Assembly (NCBI GenBank): GCA_025200525.1
Contig: CM045762.1
Coordinates: forward strand, 85,936,717-86,000,716
Length of the DNA: 64,000 nucleotides
Source: Camellia lanceoleosa
Taxonomy: Eukaryota; Streptophyta; Magnoliopsida; Ericales; Theaceae
Direction: 5' to 3'
The position numbers and the translations under genes are program-made. Within the stretch, counting starts at the first letter, position 1; every line of letters starts with the position of its first letter. Under the pieces are notes generated by a model. The model was not told where the DNA came from, ran no database searches, and saw only the letters and a list, made by a program, of their open reading frames with translations. Shown here in pieces: positions 34,705-47,857 of this stretch.

Positions 34705-37700
34705 CTCCCCTAAGTAATTTCAAAATTATCTTTATGAAAATTCCACTTCCACTTAAATGCACACCCCTAAAAATCATTATCTCCCAAAACAATGAAAAAA
34801 TTTCCCAAAACCCATTCTCTCTCTCACGACGGTGAAAGAAAAACATTTCTGAAATGAATCAATCGGTGTAAGGAACGTGTTCTCTATGATCTTCATTTTT
34901 TTTCTTCGCATTAGGTGCATATGTCTTCCTTCAATTCTATCCATTTCTTTGATCAACTCTAAACCCTAAAAACAACATATATAAATATATATCTATGTGT
35001 ATTTAGAGTTCGAATGGAGCAAATATGCATTTTGCTCCGTTCAATCTCGCTCATCTCCCAACTCCCAAAGTCTCTTTCTTCTCTCTTTCACTGAGAATAT
35101 ACGTTACACTCTTCCCTAATACTTCTCTCTCTCTCTCGCTCTCTCGCTCTCTCACATACATTAGAAAATGAAAACTCCTACAGCTGTGAACAATTTTAAT
35201 CCTTCAAAGTGTATCAAATTTCCATTTTTGAATTTGTGAACAAATAAGCAATGTTCGGGCTTGTGTTTCCAAATTTTGGTTATATATTCAGGAGTTTAGT
35301 ACTAAAAAAAATACGAACAGCTTTCACTATTTTTGTTGTATTTTTCAATAAACTTGCCCTTATAATGCTTACCTCCTCCAAGTTAAGAACAACATCAAAG
35401 CTATAAATATCTTCTAAACTTACATTGTTGTACTCTTCTTGTCTTATGAAATTGTGGTTGTCGAAATTTTTTTTACTCATTGTCATTGCCGAAGAAGTGT
35501 GTGTAATTGAATGATTGTCACCATTGTCGTCGAAGGATTCTCAAAGTTTTGAGAGTGGATAGGTTTTGAGGATAAGATTTGGGGAAGATGAACGGGTGGT
35601 GATGGCAGTGGGTGCTCTCATAAATCCTATCTCATTATTTAGTGGGTGTGTAAGCTTAATTGTGAGATTGGGTGTTCTAAAATTATTGATATCCTCTTTA
35701 ATAATTTCATTTGTGGTTATTATTGTAATAAAAAAAAGTCTGAAAATAAGGGGTTCAAAATAATAAATAGGGTGCTAAAGCTAATAGCAGCTCTCTAAAA
35801 GAAATAAGAGTTCCAAATTATTAATTAGGGTGCTAATAACAATACTATTTTGTAATATAAACCATAAATGACAACTTTTTTCACTATAAAATTATAAATT
35901 TTTGTATACCATAAAAACACATGACAAAAAGCAGCGTTAAAATAATCATAAAGAGTGATAACTCAGCTTTCGTTTGGCAAGGACTTTTTTAGTTAGTTTT
36001 TTGACTTTTTTGATTTTTTTAGCCTGAAACTTTTTTGTTCGTTTGATATTCTTGATTGGTTTTTTTGACTTTTTAGCTTTGTAACGGTGGATTTTTTTTT
36101 TTGTCCTTTTGTAATTTTTGTTTTTTTTGTGATTTTTTTACTTTTTTTGTTATTTTGTGATTATTTAGCCCAACACAAAAATCAAAAAACCCCTCAATTT
36201 TTTTTTTACCTCGGTAACAACACCACAATGATTCATCAAAAAAATAATACATGTTAGCACTATACAAAACCCAAAGTGAAACAAAATATTACAAAATATT
36301 TTAGTCAAAAAATTATTACAAATTGTTTTAAAAAATTCAACAAATACAAAAAAGTGAAAAACATACATTCTTGTTTACTTTTTGCATGTGTTTTTTTTAT
36401 AAGAATTCAAACAATCTTTTCTTAATGTATTATTTTTTTTCCTCATATTTTTTATCAAAATTTACTGGAAAAAAATCACTTCCCAAATGAGTTCTAAGAT
36501 GACATGAAAAAATAAAGGAGTTGAGTTGGTGTTGACAAAATTCTGACCCATATATGGACTTACATGAGCAGGTCTATCCCAACAATCAGGAACTTCTCCC
36601 TCTCAGACCACAGGATTGATTGATTAAATTGATGATGAATGTGATGCGAGTAATCTACCAAATATGCAATGCAATTTAATGCATGGATTTGATTATCAAG
36701 GTCCAGACTTTGTATATTTATATTCAAATCGTTAAATTGAAGGCGATCTCATAAATCCATGTTGACACACAAAGGACTAAAGTTCGAATGGCTATAGTAG
36801 TGATGGTTACCATCTTTTGTCCATCCCAAAAAAGGGATCGATTTCTTAAAATTCGCGTATATCTTCTTCATTATCAAGCATTGTTCAGAAAAATATGGCA
36901 AGTTTGCAAATATTTCTTCATCATAATTTGCGAACAGTTCATTTCATTGATCAATTGTGTCTGTTTTTTTTAACTTGATTCGCTGATGGAGTGGTTTGCA
37001 CATTTTTAATTTTGTTCGGCAAACACAGGAGCTCTGCCAAAATTCGTACCAAAATTATTAATTTTTAACTATTTCATTTGTTTAGTCTCCCAATTTATCC
37101 ATGTACTAATATCATCTATCTTCATCATAACATCTAGCTGGGTATTCCTCAGAATTAAAATTCTCAACACAAAATACATACTACATAACACTAGTGAAAG
37201 AATATAAAATTATAACAGAAATTGAGCTTCAAATGATGGCGCAAAACAATAGTGGGCATGATAGGAGGCTCTAACCCTCTAACCTCAGAAGGCTAGAGCA
37301 CCCAGTGTCCATCACACACTAATATTATTACACACAGTGCAATAAGGCCTGCATTTAATCTTTATTTCACATAAGAGAAATTAACACAAAGGGAGTCTGA
37401 GAACAGAACAGCTGAATGAAACCACCTTCGGTTACCCAACCTCAGACCTATAATAAGCAGCCCAACATAATCCCCTCCAGCAATGTATCCAATGCCACAA
37501 CCACTTCAAAACTTGCATGTCATTGTGACCCAAAAGCCTAGCAGCACCTGCTGTCATAAAAACAAACATACCTGCTGTCATAAAAACAAACATATATTGT
37601 GTACTTAATAGAGAGAAAACTAGTCAAATAACTTTCAACAACACAAAAAGAAAGCACAAATCCATAAAGATGAACAGAAATAAATAAAGAAAGAAACATA

Positions 37701-39652
37701 CAATCTCTGATCATGGAGGACTCAATGTGCTCAATCTTGTTAATATTCAGGCCTGTCATAGGCAACCACAAATTCATACGATCAGCACAAGGTAATCTTT
37801 AGGTATTTTATGCTTCTAAGGCCATTTTAAAGCGAAACCCATTCGAATAGACAATCTTAGATATCTCAGGTTCAAAACAATAAATGGTTTATGTTGTTCA
37901 AATGTAATCACGTCGAAAAAAACAAATGATTTATCTTCTTCAAATAATTTGTTACATCAATTTGTACTGCTAGTATATGAATTAGCTGAAGGTTAGACAT
38001 GTTGATCACGACATGATTACCACGTAGTAACTAAGTTGTTCTTGAAAAATCGGTATTTATGCACTATTGATGAAACTATAAGAGGCAATGAGAGCTATAA
38101 AAGCTAAAGAAGTAGTCAATGATATTGAAATAGATGCACAAGTGTGAAATTAAACCACATACTTGTAGAATTTTTCATGAATTAGTTCTGATTTCCTTGC
38201 ATTCAAACCATTAACAGATTAAGTAAATAGTTACAATAATCCTATCATGATATGCGGGGATATATACTTGGCAACATCTGGGTTTTGGATAAAGGAAGCA
38301 TACGCAATCAATAGTAATTGCAGGCATAACAAAAACAGAAAGTAAAATTTGTATTCTTTTATTTCTTTGTAATTAGGCACAATTTTAAGAGCAAAATTAG
38401 AAATGTAATTAACTTATTTGATATTGTCAACAATTTTCATTTTTTTTAATTTTTTTTTTAACAATAAAGTAACAAAAGAGGGAATTTATAATAAAAAACT
38501 AAACCTTAAGGGAGGTTTCTATCATTTCACAAATCTTAGGGGAGGTTTCTGCAATTTGATCAAAGAGGAGGTCACTATAATTTAAAACTAAACGTCAAGG
38601 GAGCTTACTGTATTTCATCCAAATCTCAAGAGAGATCATTGTAATTTACCCTAACTATTATTATGAATATCCAATTACTTTCTGTTACTTCAATCATATC
38701 AATTGTTACACAGTGCCAATGGGCAGTGGTCACTTTCTGTTTTGATGGATTTCAAATTGGAAGATTTATTTAGTACAAGCCTTTCCATTATTTGACAACA
38801 GATCTTTGAAGTACTAGAATGAAAACAAATAATCAGCAACAATGACAGCTAAAATATGTTCAGCTAACGTGGATTGTTCCACCAATAGCAAGAAATGACA
38901 GCGAAAGTTGAACTCCTAATCATGTATCATATGGAACATTTCAAAACTATTCACATTTTTCTCTAGTCTCTACTATAGGAGGTAGCTAATCCATAAGCAT
39001 TTCATGGTGAATGATTTCAACTTTTTGCTTTAGAATCTTAGTCCAAGTGTCAGTCCAATAGTTTTATCCGTGGGAGAAAAAAATACAAACCTAATTTCAA
39101 AATCTTTGATCATATATTATACATAATTACATAGAGTTCTAGAAATATGAATCAAATATTTAGTGAAAGGTTTAAAACTTGAAGCAAGAGTGTTTTACAT
39201 GTTTCTGAGTTCATAGCCCACGAGGTTAATCAATTTCTTGCAGACTAGTGAACTAAGGTCTGTTTTGGTGAGTATACAAACATATATATATATATATATA
39301 TTCATATATATATATATGTGTATATCATTGTTTTTTTTCTTAGTGAGCTCGTTAATCAAGCTTCAACACAATCATCATAAAGGCAGTAAGTGGTGATGCA
39401 GAGTGATATCAAATTGAATGGATTGAATTAGGTGTTTCAAGTTTTTGTTTGGGCATTTCATTTTTATTAGGGATTATTAAAATTTACACTTAAGTGAACG
39501 GCCATTTAATTACACTTAAGTCAATTAAAAGCTTAAAACAAGAAGCAGCTAGACTAATGTCCAACGATTGAATAACTCAAACATTTACAAATCTTTAGAG
39601 AGAAGAAGAAAAAAAAAACAAAAAAAAAAAACAATAAACAATACACAAGCAC
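34705..39652. other. AT-rich intergenic DNA without a supported gene
   Basis: No ORF here has recognisable similarity or convincing structure. Visible items are a CT/CG microsatellite (35120-35155) and poly(T)/(A)-rich DNA at 35950-36500. The ends of that AT-rich stretch (CGTTTGGCAAGG near 35970 and CCCAAATGAG near 36483) look weakly inverted, a possible MITE. A 24-bp direct tandem duplication lies at about 37550-37596. A degenerate run of GGAGGTTTCT/CACTATAATTT-like units lies at 38500-38660, and a TA microsatellite at 39280-39322. Confidence 0.6.
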
Positions 39653-39788
39653 TTACAGATTGATATTTGGAATATGAGCTATCTTATACCAATCCTCCCC
39701 CTTTTCCTTTTGACATCGCCTTACCAATTCAGGACAGTATCCATAAATGCTTAAGGTTTGGAGGTTGGTTAGCCTTCGAAAGCCATGT

Positions 39789-39932
39789 GGAAGTGATGGA
39801 ATCTTGGGACAGCCACTAATGTACAACGATTGAAGTGACGTAAGGTTTCCCAACCATTCAGGCAGTGATGGAATCTTGAGACAGCCACTAATGGTCAACG
39901 ATTGAAGTGACGTAAGGTTTCCCAACCATTCA
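39789..39932 (-). repeat. 72-bp tandem duplication encoding one LRR unit
   Basis: Two copies (39789-39860 and 39861-39932), differing at a handful of positions, encode 24-residue units of the form LPEWLGNLTSLQSLTISGCLKI. The multiple of three keeps the frame. A third partial copy follows at 39933. Confidence 0.9.
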
Positions 39933-41035
39933 GGCAGTGATGTGAGCTCTGGATACCTAGAAATAGATAGAGATTGAAGTTCAGGGACATGTTTCAATGC
40001 TTCAGGCAAAGTCTTCAACTCTGCACAAATAACAAGATCATCTGAATACTTGGTTCTGGGAGTACCACTAATATCCAAGTGTCGAAGAGAAACAAGATGT
40101 TTAATGCTGTCTGGCAAAGTCACTAGCTTCGGACACCCATAAACATTCAATTCCTCCAAGGCAGTGAGGTGTCCCAAACTCTCAGATAAATAACTCAAAT
40201 TATAGCAGTGGTCAATCGTCAGACGTTGGAGAGACTTTAGGCTTCGTAGCCCATGATCTGGCAAAGACTCAATCTCATGACAACCCCAGATACTCAATGA
40301 GTCAAGAACAGTTAGGTTTTGCAACATCTCTTCTGGAAAAGAAACCATGTCCCGGACATGAACGGAAAGGGTAGTGAGATTCTTAAGATTTGAGATTGAA
40401 CTTAGTGCCAGGTTGCTGGAGCTCGAGACAACCAAGAGTTTTGGTGATGAAAGACACGGCAAGGTCAATTTTGGGCAATTGCGGATGTCTATCTGGTGAA
40501 GACAAGGGAGTAGCTCTCTCCCTCCCTCCCTTGACAACCCTACCAAATTCGGCAACTTAGAAATACAGAGTACTTCCAAAGCCGGAAATCCTCTAACTGG
40601 GCTTTCGCCAGGGAAGTAATTGTCAATGTACTCCAGATAATCCATTTCGGAAATATAAAGCCGTTGCAGGGAAGGCAACTGTCCAAACGCTGGAAGTACT
40701 AAACAGTTTCTGCAGCTACGTAGCTCAATAGAAACTATGTTTTTAAGAATTGAATCCCTCATCCAAAGTGGGAAGTGGACACCTCTGTAATTGTCTATGA
40801 ACAACTCTTCAACATTTGGGTGAGGTTCCAGGGATTCAAGTAGTTGTTCAACATTTGCTTGTGATTCTGATTCACTGTTATGTCCCCATGATAACTTCAA
40901 TACTCGGAGGTTCTGTTTTCCGACCAAATTGGCTTCTTTGGCATCCGTTGAGTTTCTCACTCTCTCAAGGTGACGGATACACAGTTCTCCTCCGAGATCT
41001 AAGCATTGCAATTCAACTACCTGATGACCTCCACT

Positions 41036-41906
41036 CAAGGTTCTGAAAAGCGGTTGCGGTCGCCGTAACGGTGGCGGTGACGCGGTTGCGGTTGCGGGGT
41101 GTAAAGGCCGTAGTGTAACGGTTGCGGTAACCGGAACCGTGAATTTTTTTATTTTTTGCACAATTTAAAAAAAACTTACCGATACGCATATTTTTTTTCC
41201 ATGATCATATTTATTAGGTTAAAAATAAATATTGATCAATTTTTGTAAATTTTTAAGTACGATCCAATAGATTTCATATTTTTAAATCACTATAAACTGA
41301 GTTTTTTGCATTTTATTTTAATAATTAATGACTTTATATTATACAAAAAATCAATCACTAACTATTATATATAAGATAAACAATAACAAAAGTAAGAGAA
41401 TAAATAAGAGTCTAAATATATATATATATTTTAACCAAGCCAAATAGATAATGACCATACTTATTATTATTATTATTTTCAAACAATATATAGATAGACA
41501 CACACAAATAAAATGGTTTAGTCATAGCAGCTGAATAGAATAGCATAGGTCTTACAATTTCAACAAATCAATAACATGTTCTTCATCTTCCCTCTTCTCT
41601 CTCTCTATCTCTTGCTCCTCCATTTTCTCTCTTTATCTTCTCTCTTCTCTCTATCCCTCTTCCCCCATTTTCAACTTTTTTTTGTGTGTTTTTTCAAAAG
41701 AAACAGTTTGGAACCGTTACGTAACGGTGTGTAACAGGCCGTTACGACTATTATAGCACCATTACGACCGCTACGGCAGCCGCTACGGGCGACACACCTG
41801 TGAATCTCAATCACACTGCAAAAGCGGCCGTAACGGGTGGCGGTAACCGCCAAAACCGTTACGTAACGGCGTTACGTAACGGTTGCGGCCGCTTTTTAAA
41901 ACCTTG
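41036..41906. mobile_element. Non-autonomous hAT element inside the CNL gene
   Basis: The 871-bp element is flanked by an identical 8-bp duplication CCTCCACT (41028-41035 and 41907-41914). Terminal inverted repeats read CAAGGTTCTGAAAAGCGG at the left and CAAGGTTTTAAAAAGCGG at the right end in reverse complement. GC-rich subterminal regions hold many GTAACGG/CCGTTACG words, including the palindrome CCGTTACGTAACGG. The centre is AT-rich with a CT-rich tract (41585-41665). No transposase is encoded, so it depends on a hAT transposase elsewhere. The 8-bp duplication and CAAGGTTTTAAA-type ends are diagnostic for hAT. Confidence 0.95.
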
Positions 41907-43954
41907 CCTCCACTCTTACCCACGACAAATAAACTCAATGTCCTCAGGAGAGTTAAATGTCCAAGCTTTGGAGGCATGTCCTGTATTTTGTCACAACCTT
42001 TCAAATGAAGATGTCGGAGGCTTCTTAGGGATTTCATTTTCTCGGGCAGCCTCTGAAGCTTATGACAGTAATTCAGGTTTAAAGTCTGCAAATTGTGAAG
42101 GCTACAAATTGACTTTGGGAGCATCTGAATGTAAGTTGTAGAAAGGTTCAAGTACCTTAAATGTTTTAACTTACCAATTGAAGATGACAACTGCCCCATG
42201 TTGGGGCCCAATGCATCAAACACTCGTAACGAGCCAAAATTTGTGAAGTCACAAGAAAATGAAAAAGAACTACCAGAGTAAGTGTTTGGGTGTCTAATTT
42301 GTGGAAGAATTGTACGTAAGGATTCAACTCTATATAATGCTTTAGGAAAGACAGCTACATCCATATAGTCAGCAACCAGTGTAACATGACGAATTCTTTG
42401 CGCTGGTATATTCTTTGAGCTTTCAGCCTCCATCATATGACATTCATCTTCCATAACGGATTGGGCAAGATCGTGCATAAGATCATGAATTTTGAAAATA
42501 ATGTCGCCAGATGGATCTTTGTCCACATCTTGGAAAAAGGATCTCCAATATAACTCATTCCATATACCATTACCAATATCTTCTAACTCTGATTTTCCGT
42601 TGGATGAAATAAAGCCATTAGCCATCCAAAGATGAATAAGTTTTTCCTTTTCAATTTCAGAACCTTTTAGAAAAATGGCACAGTAAGCAAAACATCGTCT
42701 CAATTCCAATGGAAGGTTATAGTAACTTAATCTTAAGAGAGGCAAGATGGAATTTTTGTCTTGGGGTAAGTTCCAAATTTCACTTTCTTTAACAAAATGC
42801 CAATCTGTTTCCTCACTTTTGAAGCGCATTAGCCCTCCAAGGGCCTTCGCAGCTAAAGGCACACCCCCACACTTCTTCACTATCTCCTTCCCAATGGCCA
42901 CAAGGTTTGGATGCTCTTCATTCCCGTGTCCAAATGCCCGTTGTTTGAACAACAACCAGCAATCTTCTTCAGATAAAAATGACAAGTGATGTGCTGGAAC
43001 AGTTCCCATGATTGAGGCCACCTTTGCAACACGAGTAGTAACGATAATGGAAGCACCTTTTGATCCACATGCTAGTAAATTCTTTAGCCCATCCCAGTTG
43101 TCTTGATCTTCGTCCCACACATCATCTAATACAAGCAAATATCTTTTCCCATTTAGCATCTCTCGAAGCTTTTTCTGCAAAGAATCTAGGTTTGAGGCTT
43201 CACAGGTTCTCTCAGATATGGATTCAATTATTGCTTTTATCACCCTTTTCACATCAAAATCCTGAGAAACATAAACCCAAATTTTAGGCTCAAAGTGGCA
43301 CTCTACCCTCTCATCGTTGAAGACCATTTGGGCAAGCGTGGTCTTTCCTAGCCCCCCCATGCCAATTATAGGGTAGACAAAAACATCATGGCAATCACAT
43401 ATATTCTCAACCAACATTTTGACAATTCTATCTTTATCTTCTTCTCTTCCATACAGTTGTGGTTGAATTAGAGCAGAGCTGGTTTCACGTCTTTCAGCTA
43501 ATTCAACTCGCTTCTCCACAACCACCTCATGTAAATGAAACTTCATCCGCTCTTCAGCAATTGCATTTAAGTTCTCTATGGTATCTTTCATCCTATTCCC
43601 TATCTTGTGACGGAACATAATGTTCTCAACAGGATAAGTCAATAAGGAAGTGCTTATTACCTTCTTTAGAGAACTAGAACTCAGCCTTTTTGATTTGTAT
43701 TGGAGGGCTTCGGTTGTGCAGTCATCCAAGATGCCTTCTACTTCATAGGCTGCATCATTGAGTTTTCTCAACCAATTTTGTATTGCTTTGTCTTGGAATT
43801 GTTTTTGTTCTGCATCTTCCAGGACAGCTTGGATGGTGGTGAGAGTGCTTGAAAGCTTTTTCATCTGCATGTCAACACCCCAAAGCAAGCCCACCTCCTT
43901 TTGGATCAAGGAGTTGAGATTCTGAAGCACAAATGGTAGAAACGATGCAGCCAT

Positions 43955-45639
43955 GTTGACTTGTTATCTGGATTCAATTCAAGGAAAGCTCTCAAAATTG
44001 CAAATAATGTTTTGCCAAACTAAATGACCCAAGTTGAGATGTATATCAGAATAAAGGTTTCATAACAACTGTGCAAAGACAAATGAGGGAAGACTTCGGA
44101 AAATGACTCATTACCTACTCATGAAATAAAATAGTTGGTTAGTGTGTGCACTCTGTAACACCATGTCTAATCTTTCACTATTTTTTTCATTTAATTTGAT
44201 TTTAAATTTAAATAAAATATTTAATTTGATATGATGAAAGTCTTTTTCAAAGTTCCCATCTTATTCTAAATTTTCTTTTTTTACTAAATTTGATGAATTT
44301 ATTTATTTATTTTATCTCCAAAGCTTTATCTTTTTAAATTTTTATTAAATTTAAATTTGATGAAAGATTGGATAGTTCTCAATTTGATTTAAAAAAAAAA
44401 TGATTTGTGATGAACATTAAATGAAAAGATTAGATAATTTTTGAGTACTTTTTTATTAAATTTAAATTTAATGTAAGAAAAAATGAATGATTGAAGGTGC
44501 TCGTACACCCCAATTGATAGCCATTATATCTCTTCAAAATAATCTAAACTTTTGAATAATTTACAAGTCTCCCTGGATTTCTGTGATATTCCATAACTCC
44601 ACGATGTTCTCCTCTCTTTGCAAAACCTTTCCTTTCACCCCTTCTGTTCACCGTCACCACAATCCTCTCCCTCCCTCCCTCTCTATATTTCTCTCCCTCC
44701 TACAATCCCTCGAAGACCTTCTCTACAAAATCTGATGTTTTATACTAGTACGTGACTCATACGAGAGTGAAAAATGGTTGAGAGTACAAGTTTATTGATT
44801 TGTTCCATCATTTTGGTGGATTAATTTTAAAACTGTCATTCCTTGATTTCTTAAATTGTTTATGTTTTAAAACATTAGATGAAATGAATCAAAGATTTTG
44901 AGCAATCAACTCCCAGTTAAGTGCTAGCCGTAAATTATGTTTCTATGTGATTTCTAGCAATAGATTTTGCTTTCTAACTTCGATAGACGTTTTCACTAAT
45001 AAATGTTGAGAACTTAAACCTACAGTTCTGCAAAGCATGGATTTGATAAGTATGAGTTTATTGGTTAAGAAGAATGTTAGAGACTCACAATTTAAAACAA
45101 ACAATGACACAATAAGAGAGTTGGACTTTACTAGTTAAGTTTGTAACAAATAAAAATTAACACGTAACATGTTATGCCATCATGGATAAATTAGGAGAGA
45201 CTTTGTGGTTTACAACTACAATTGTTAATTGTAAGCACGTACACTGTTTTACAAGGTAGTTTGCATCCCATTAATTTCCATGATAACAGTTGTCCTGCTC
45301 TGCAGTTCATTTTTTTCACTTACCTAAGAAAGAAATAAGCAATCTTTTAGTTCTTTTATTTCGTTCAATTTACCCATCAAATTCGAATTACTAATAACAT
45401 TTTTAATTCAAAATGGATGCAATTTACGGCAAAATGATATGGTAGTTGTATTTTTTATAATTATAAATTGTCATAATGAGTGTTTTGACTTAGAAAAGAA
45501 AATTCACAAATCCTGTATAAAAATTTTGTAAGAAAATTTATATTTGCATGGCCTTACCTTTTTTCCAAACAAAATAGATGGATCCTCTGGCAATAGTGGA
45601 AACGGAGCTGTTTTATTCAGGGTTTGTTCTCACCAGGGC
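43955..45639. other. Intergenic DNA upstream of the CNL gene
   Basis: AT-rich DNA including the presumed promoter side of the CNL gene. I could not fix a TATA box or leader intron. A CT-rich patch (44655-44705) resembles a plant 5' untranslated region but has no ORF behind it. ATTTAAATTT-rich stretches at 44190-44480 may be an old MITE. Confidence 0.5.
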
Positions 45640-45647
45640 CTTTATGC

Positions 45648-47162
45648 TAGGAGTGGACAAATCTCGGGTTGAACCAGGCTAGCATTGTATAGTAAAAAAA
45701 TGGGAAAATTACCCACAGGTCCCATGTGGGACATGTGGAGTCCATTTAATCCCAAAACTTTTTGAGTGCACCAAAAAGTCATTTCCTTTATCTCTCTGGT
45801 TTTTGCCTCTCTTGTTACGTTTTCTTCTTTCTCTTTTTTTCTACATTTTTCTTTCATCCTCTTCGTCATAGACGATGGTGCAAGTGTTGCTTCTCTCTTT
45901 ACGACCTGCCGATCTGAACGTCTATGCCGATCTGAACCTCTACGGCACCGTCGCCACTTTCTCCACCATGCGGTCGATTATTGGCCTAAGATCCGATTAG
46001 AGTAACCAGATTTGATGCGATGCGTAAGGCAAGAACAAGAAGGCGATGAAGAACAAGAACAAGAAGACGCACATCCTCGAGATCTGCTTAGATTGAGCAG
46101 TTGTGTATATATCTTTGTCAATTTCTCTCTCTTTCTCTCTCTATTCTGATTTTTTTGGGATAGTTGTTGATCTATGGTTGTTGTTGTTGATGATGAAATA
46201 GATCTATAATATCATTGAAACAGATCTGTAATGACTCAATTTGTCTGACTATCACACGATTTGTAATGAGAAAATTTTGAATTGAACAAGTAATTTTCGA
46301 GTTTTAGTTACTGAAGGTGAAAAACTTAAAATTTTGCGATTTGAAATTTTTTTTGTGTTGGAATGAATCATGGTTTAAAAGCGTAAAATTTTGCGGTTTA
46401 TAACATGCTTTAGAACTGTAAAATTTTACAGTTTTATAACATGTTTTAAACATTCCGACGACTTTCGGGCGATGTTGGACATTCCGACGAGTCTCGCGCG
46501 CTCATGTGTCGGAAGTCCGGCGGTAGTACGATGTGAATGCAAGGTAAATTAAAAAAAAAAAAAAAGGATTTTTTGGTAACAATTAAAAATATGTTGGACT
46601 AATTGGTGCAAGTATTTTGTTTTGGGATTAGCTGGGTTTTGAACTTGTTACATGGGACTTATCAGTAAGTTCCCCTAAAAAAATATGTGTCATCCAAAGT
46701 CTGGCCTGGCCCGGCCCAGCCTAACATCGAACCTAATCTAGTCATTCCAAGCTCGGCCTTAAAATTTAAATTTCAAGCACGCCCACTTAACCCAATAAAT
46801 ATGAACTATTATTGTTTTTTTTTAAAAATTATTTTCATCTTGAATCGATATTAAATTATTTAAATTCTTTTATTTATTATTTAAATTTAGAATGTTAGCA
46901 AAATTCAATGGTAAAATAAATATAATTTTTAATGAATGTTTTAATTTAAACTCTAGAAAGAAGTATATATATATATATATATTCTTGTGTTTTATATTTT
47001 TTTTTTATTTTATTTTATAATTAAACTAGTATCAAATTACAATTAATATTTTATAAATGGGCGACAGGTTGAGTTGGGCTAGAAAACAAATTTTCCAAAC
47101 ATTAAAAATATTGTGCTGGACTAGACGGGGTGGGTGGGCCAGCGGGTTGATGAGCACCTCTA
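45648..47162. mobile_element. Small hAT element, interrupted by a Mutator-type element
   Basis: The ends are TAGGAGTGG at 45648 and ...GCACCTCTA at 47162, the TAGRGGTG-type inverted ends frequent in plant hAT elements. Flanking 8-bp words CTTTATGC (45640-45647) and CTTTATGT (47163-47170) match at 7 of 8. Near both ends are GGCC/GGGTT-rich inverted words. Without the nested insertion it is about 530 bp and non-coding. Confidence 0.75.
45702..46675. mobile_element. Mutator-type (MULE-like) element, 974 bp, non-autonomous
   Basis: Identical 9-bp flanks TAAAAAAAT (45693-45701 and 46676-46684) bound imperfect terminal inverted repeats of about 75 bp. The left end has GTCCCATG and AATCCCAAAAC; the right end, reversed, has the same words in the same order. 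A 9-bp duplication with long inverted repeats is the Mutator signature. The interior (45780-46250) has a short plus-strand ORF (45766-46005), a CT-rich tract, and no transposase. It could be captured host sequence (Pack-MULE), which I cannot establish. Confidence 0.85.
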
Positions 47163-47170
47163 CTTTATGT

Positions 47171-47849
47171 GTCAATTAGTGGGAACTTTATGTTAAATAT
47201 TCAAAACTTTCAAGCTAAAATCCCATCCCTGAACGTTCATTGAATTTTCTCAGGAAACTGCATTTCCTACTTTGTACTTGACATAAACGCAAGAGGGAGA
47301 TGAACTTTATCAGAATTGATTTAATTGAAATTTTGGAGTAAAATGATGAGCTTAGTGAGAACTAATAAAAAATGTGAGTGAGAGAACAAATTAAAAACGA
47401 TGGGCAATATCCACCAAATAAGGATTTTGCGTAATGATCTTACCGTGTTATTTATCATTACCACAACAAAATATGTTAAGAAAATATTAATTTAACAATT
47501 CGAGTTTGAAATAGAAATAAAAAAATGAATTATGTTGTTTGGTAAGTAGAATTAGTTCTAGAGATAGGAATGAACGTGGAAATCATCTCGTTTTTTTTTT
47601 CTCTATTTGATTCTACTCATTAGCAAATCAACGATTGATTTTTTTGCCTTTATTAGTATGTAATGAATGAGAATGATTTGTTTAGTATCCATGAATCACC
47701 ATGTAAGTACCATAAAAATAATTTAAAAAATTTAATCAAGAGATGGTTCTTGTCTATCTTAATGTTGCAAGGATGGTTTGGATATTTAAAATTTTCCATT
47801 ACTTTAGTCGTATTTGTTGCTTCCATTATTTTTTGAAAGGAATTTGTTG
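47171..47849. other. AT-rich intergenic DNA, nothing recognised
   Basis: Low-complexity A/T runs and no supported ORF. A minus-strand ORF of 67 residues (47653-47856) contains direct duplications and looks fortuitous. Confidence 0.6.
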
Positions 47850-47857
47850 CTTCCATT

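Larger units (their letters stand above)
39653..43954 (-). pseudogene. CC-NBS-LRR (CNL) disease-resistance gene, RGA type, interrupted by a hAT insertion
   Basis: This is an intracellular immune receptor of the NLR class. Exon half 1 (43954-41915, 680 codons) has an Rx-N coiled coil (about 5-130, with AYEVEGILDD). The NB-ARC domain shows P-loop GMGGLGKTT (198-206), kinase-2 LVLDDVW (274-280), RNBS-B IIVTTR, GLPL as GGVPLAAKALGG (363-374), RNBS-D CFAYCAIFLKG and MHDL (493-496). LRRs follow from about 560. Half 2 (41027-39653) continues the LRRs and ends EKGEDWYKIAHIPNINL, a normal RGA-type C-terminus. The hAT element 41036-41906 sits between them; with one copy of the 8-bp duplication the frame is continuous over 1,140 codons. 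As it stands, translation from 43954 stops at 41807 inside the insert, giving 715 residues. RNBS-D usually reads FPKD; here it is FLKG. Confidence 0.95.

Noticed and set aside
35950..36500. Possible MITE with weak inverted ends
   Set aside because: The ends match only loosely and I could not find a target duplication, so it is mentioned only in the intergenic entry.
38500..38660. Degenerate GGAGGTTTCT/CACTATAATTT repeats as a regulatory array
   Set aside because: The units are irregular and AT-rich and look like an old repeat remnant; no supporting context.
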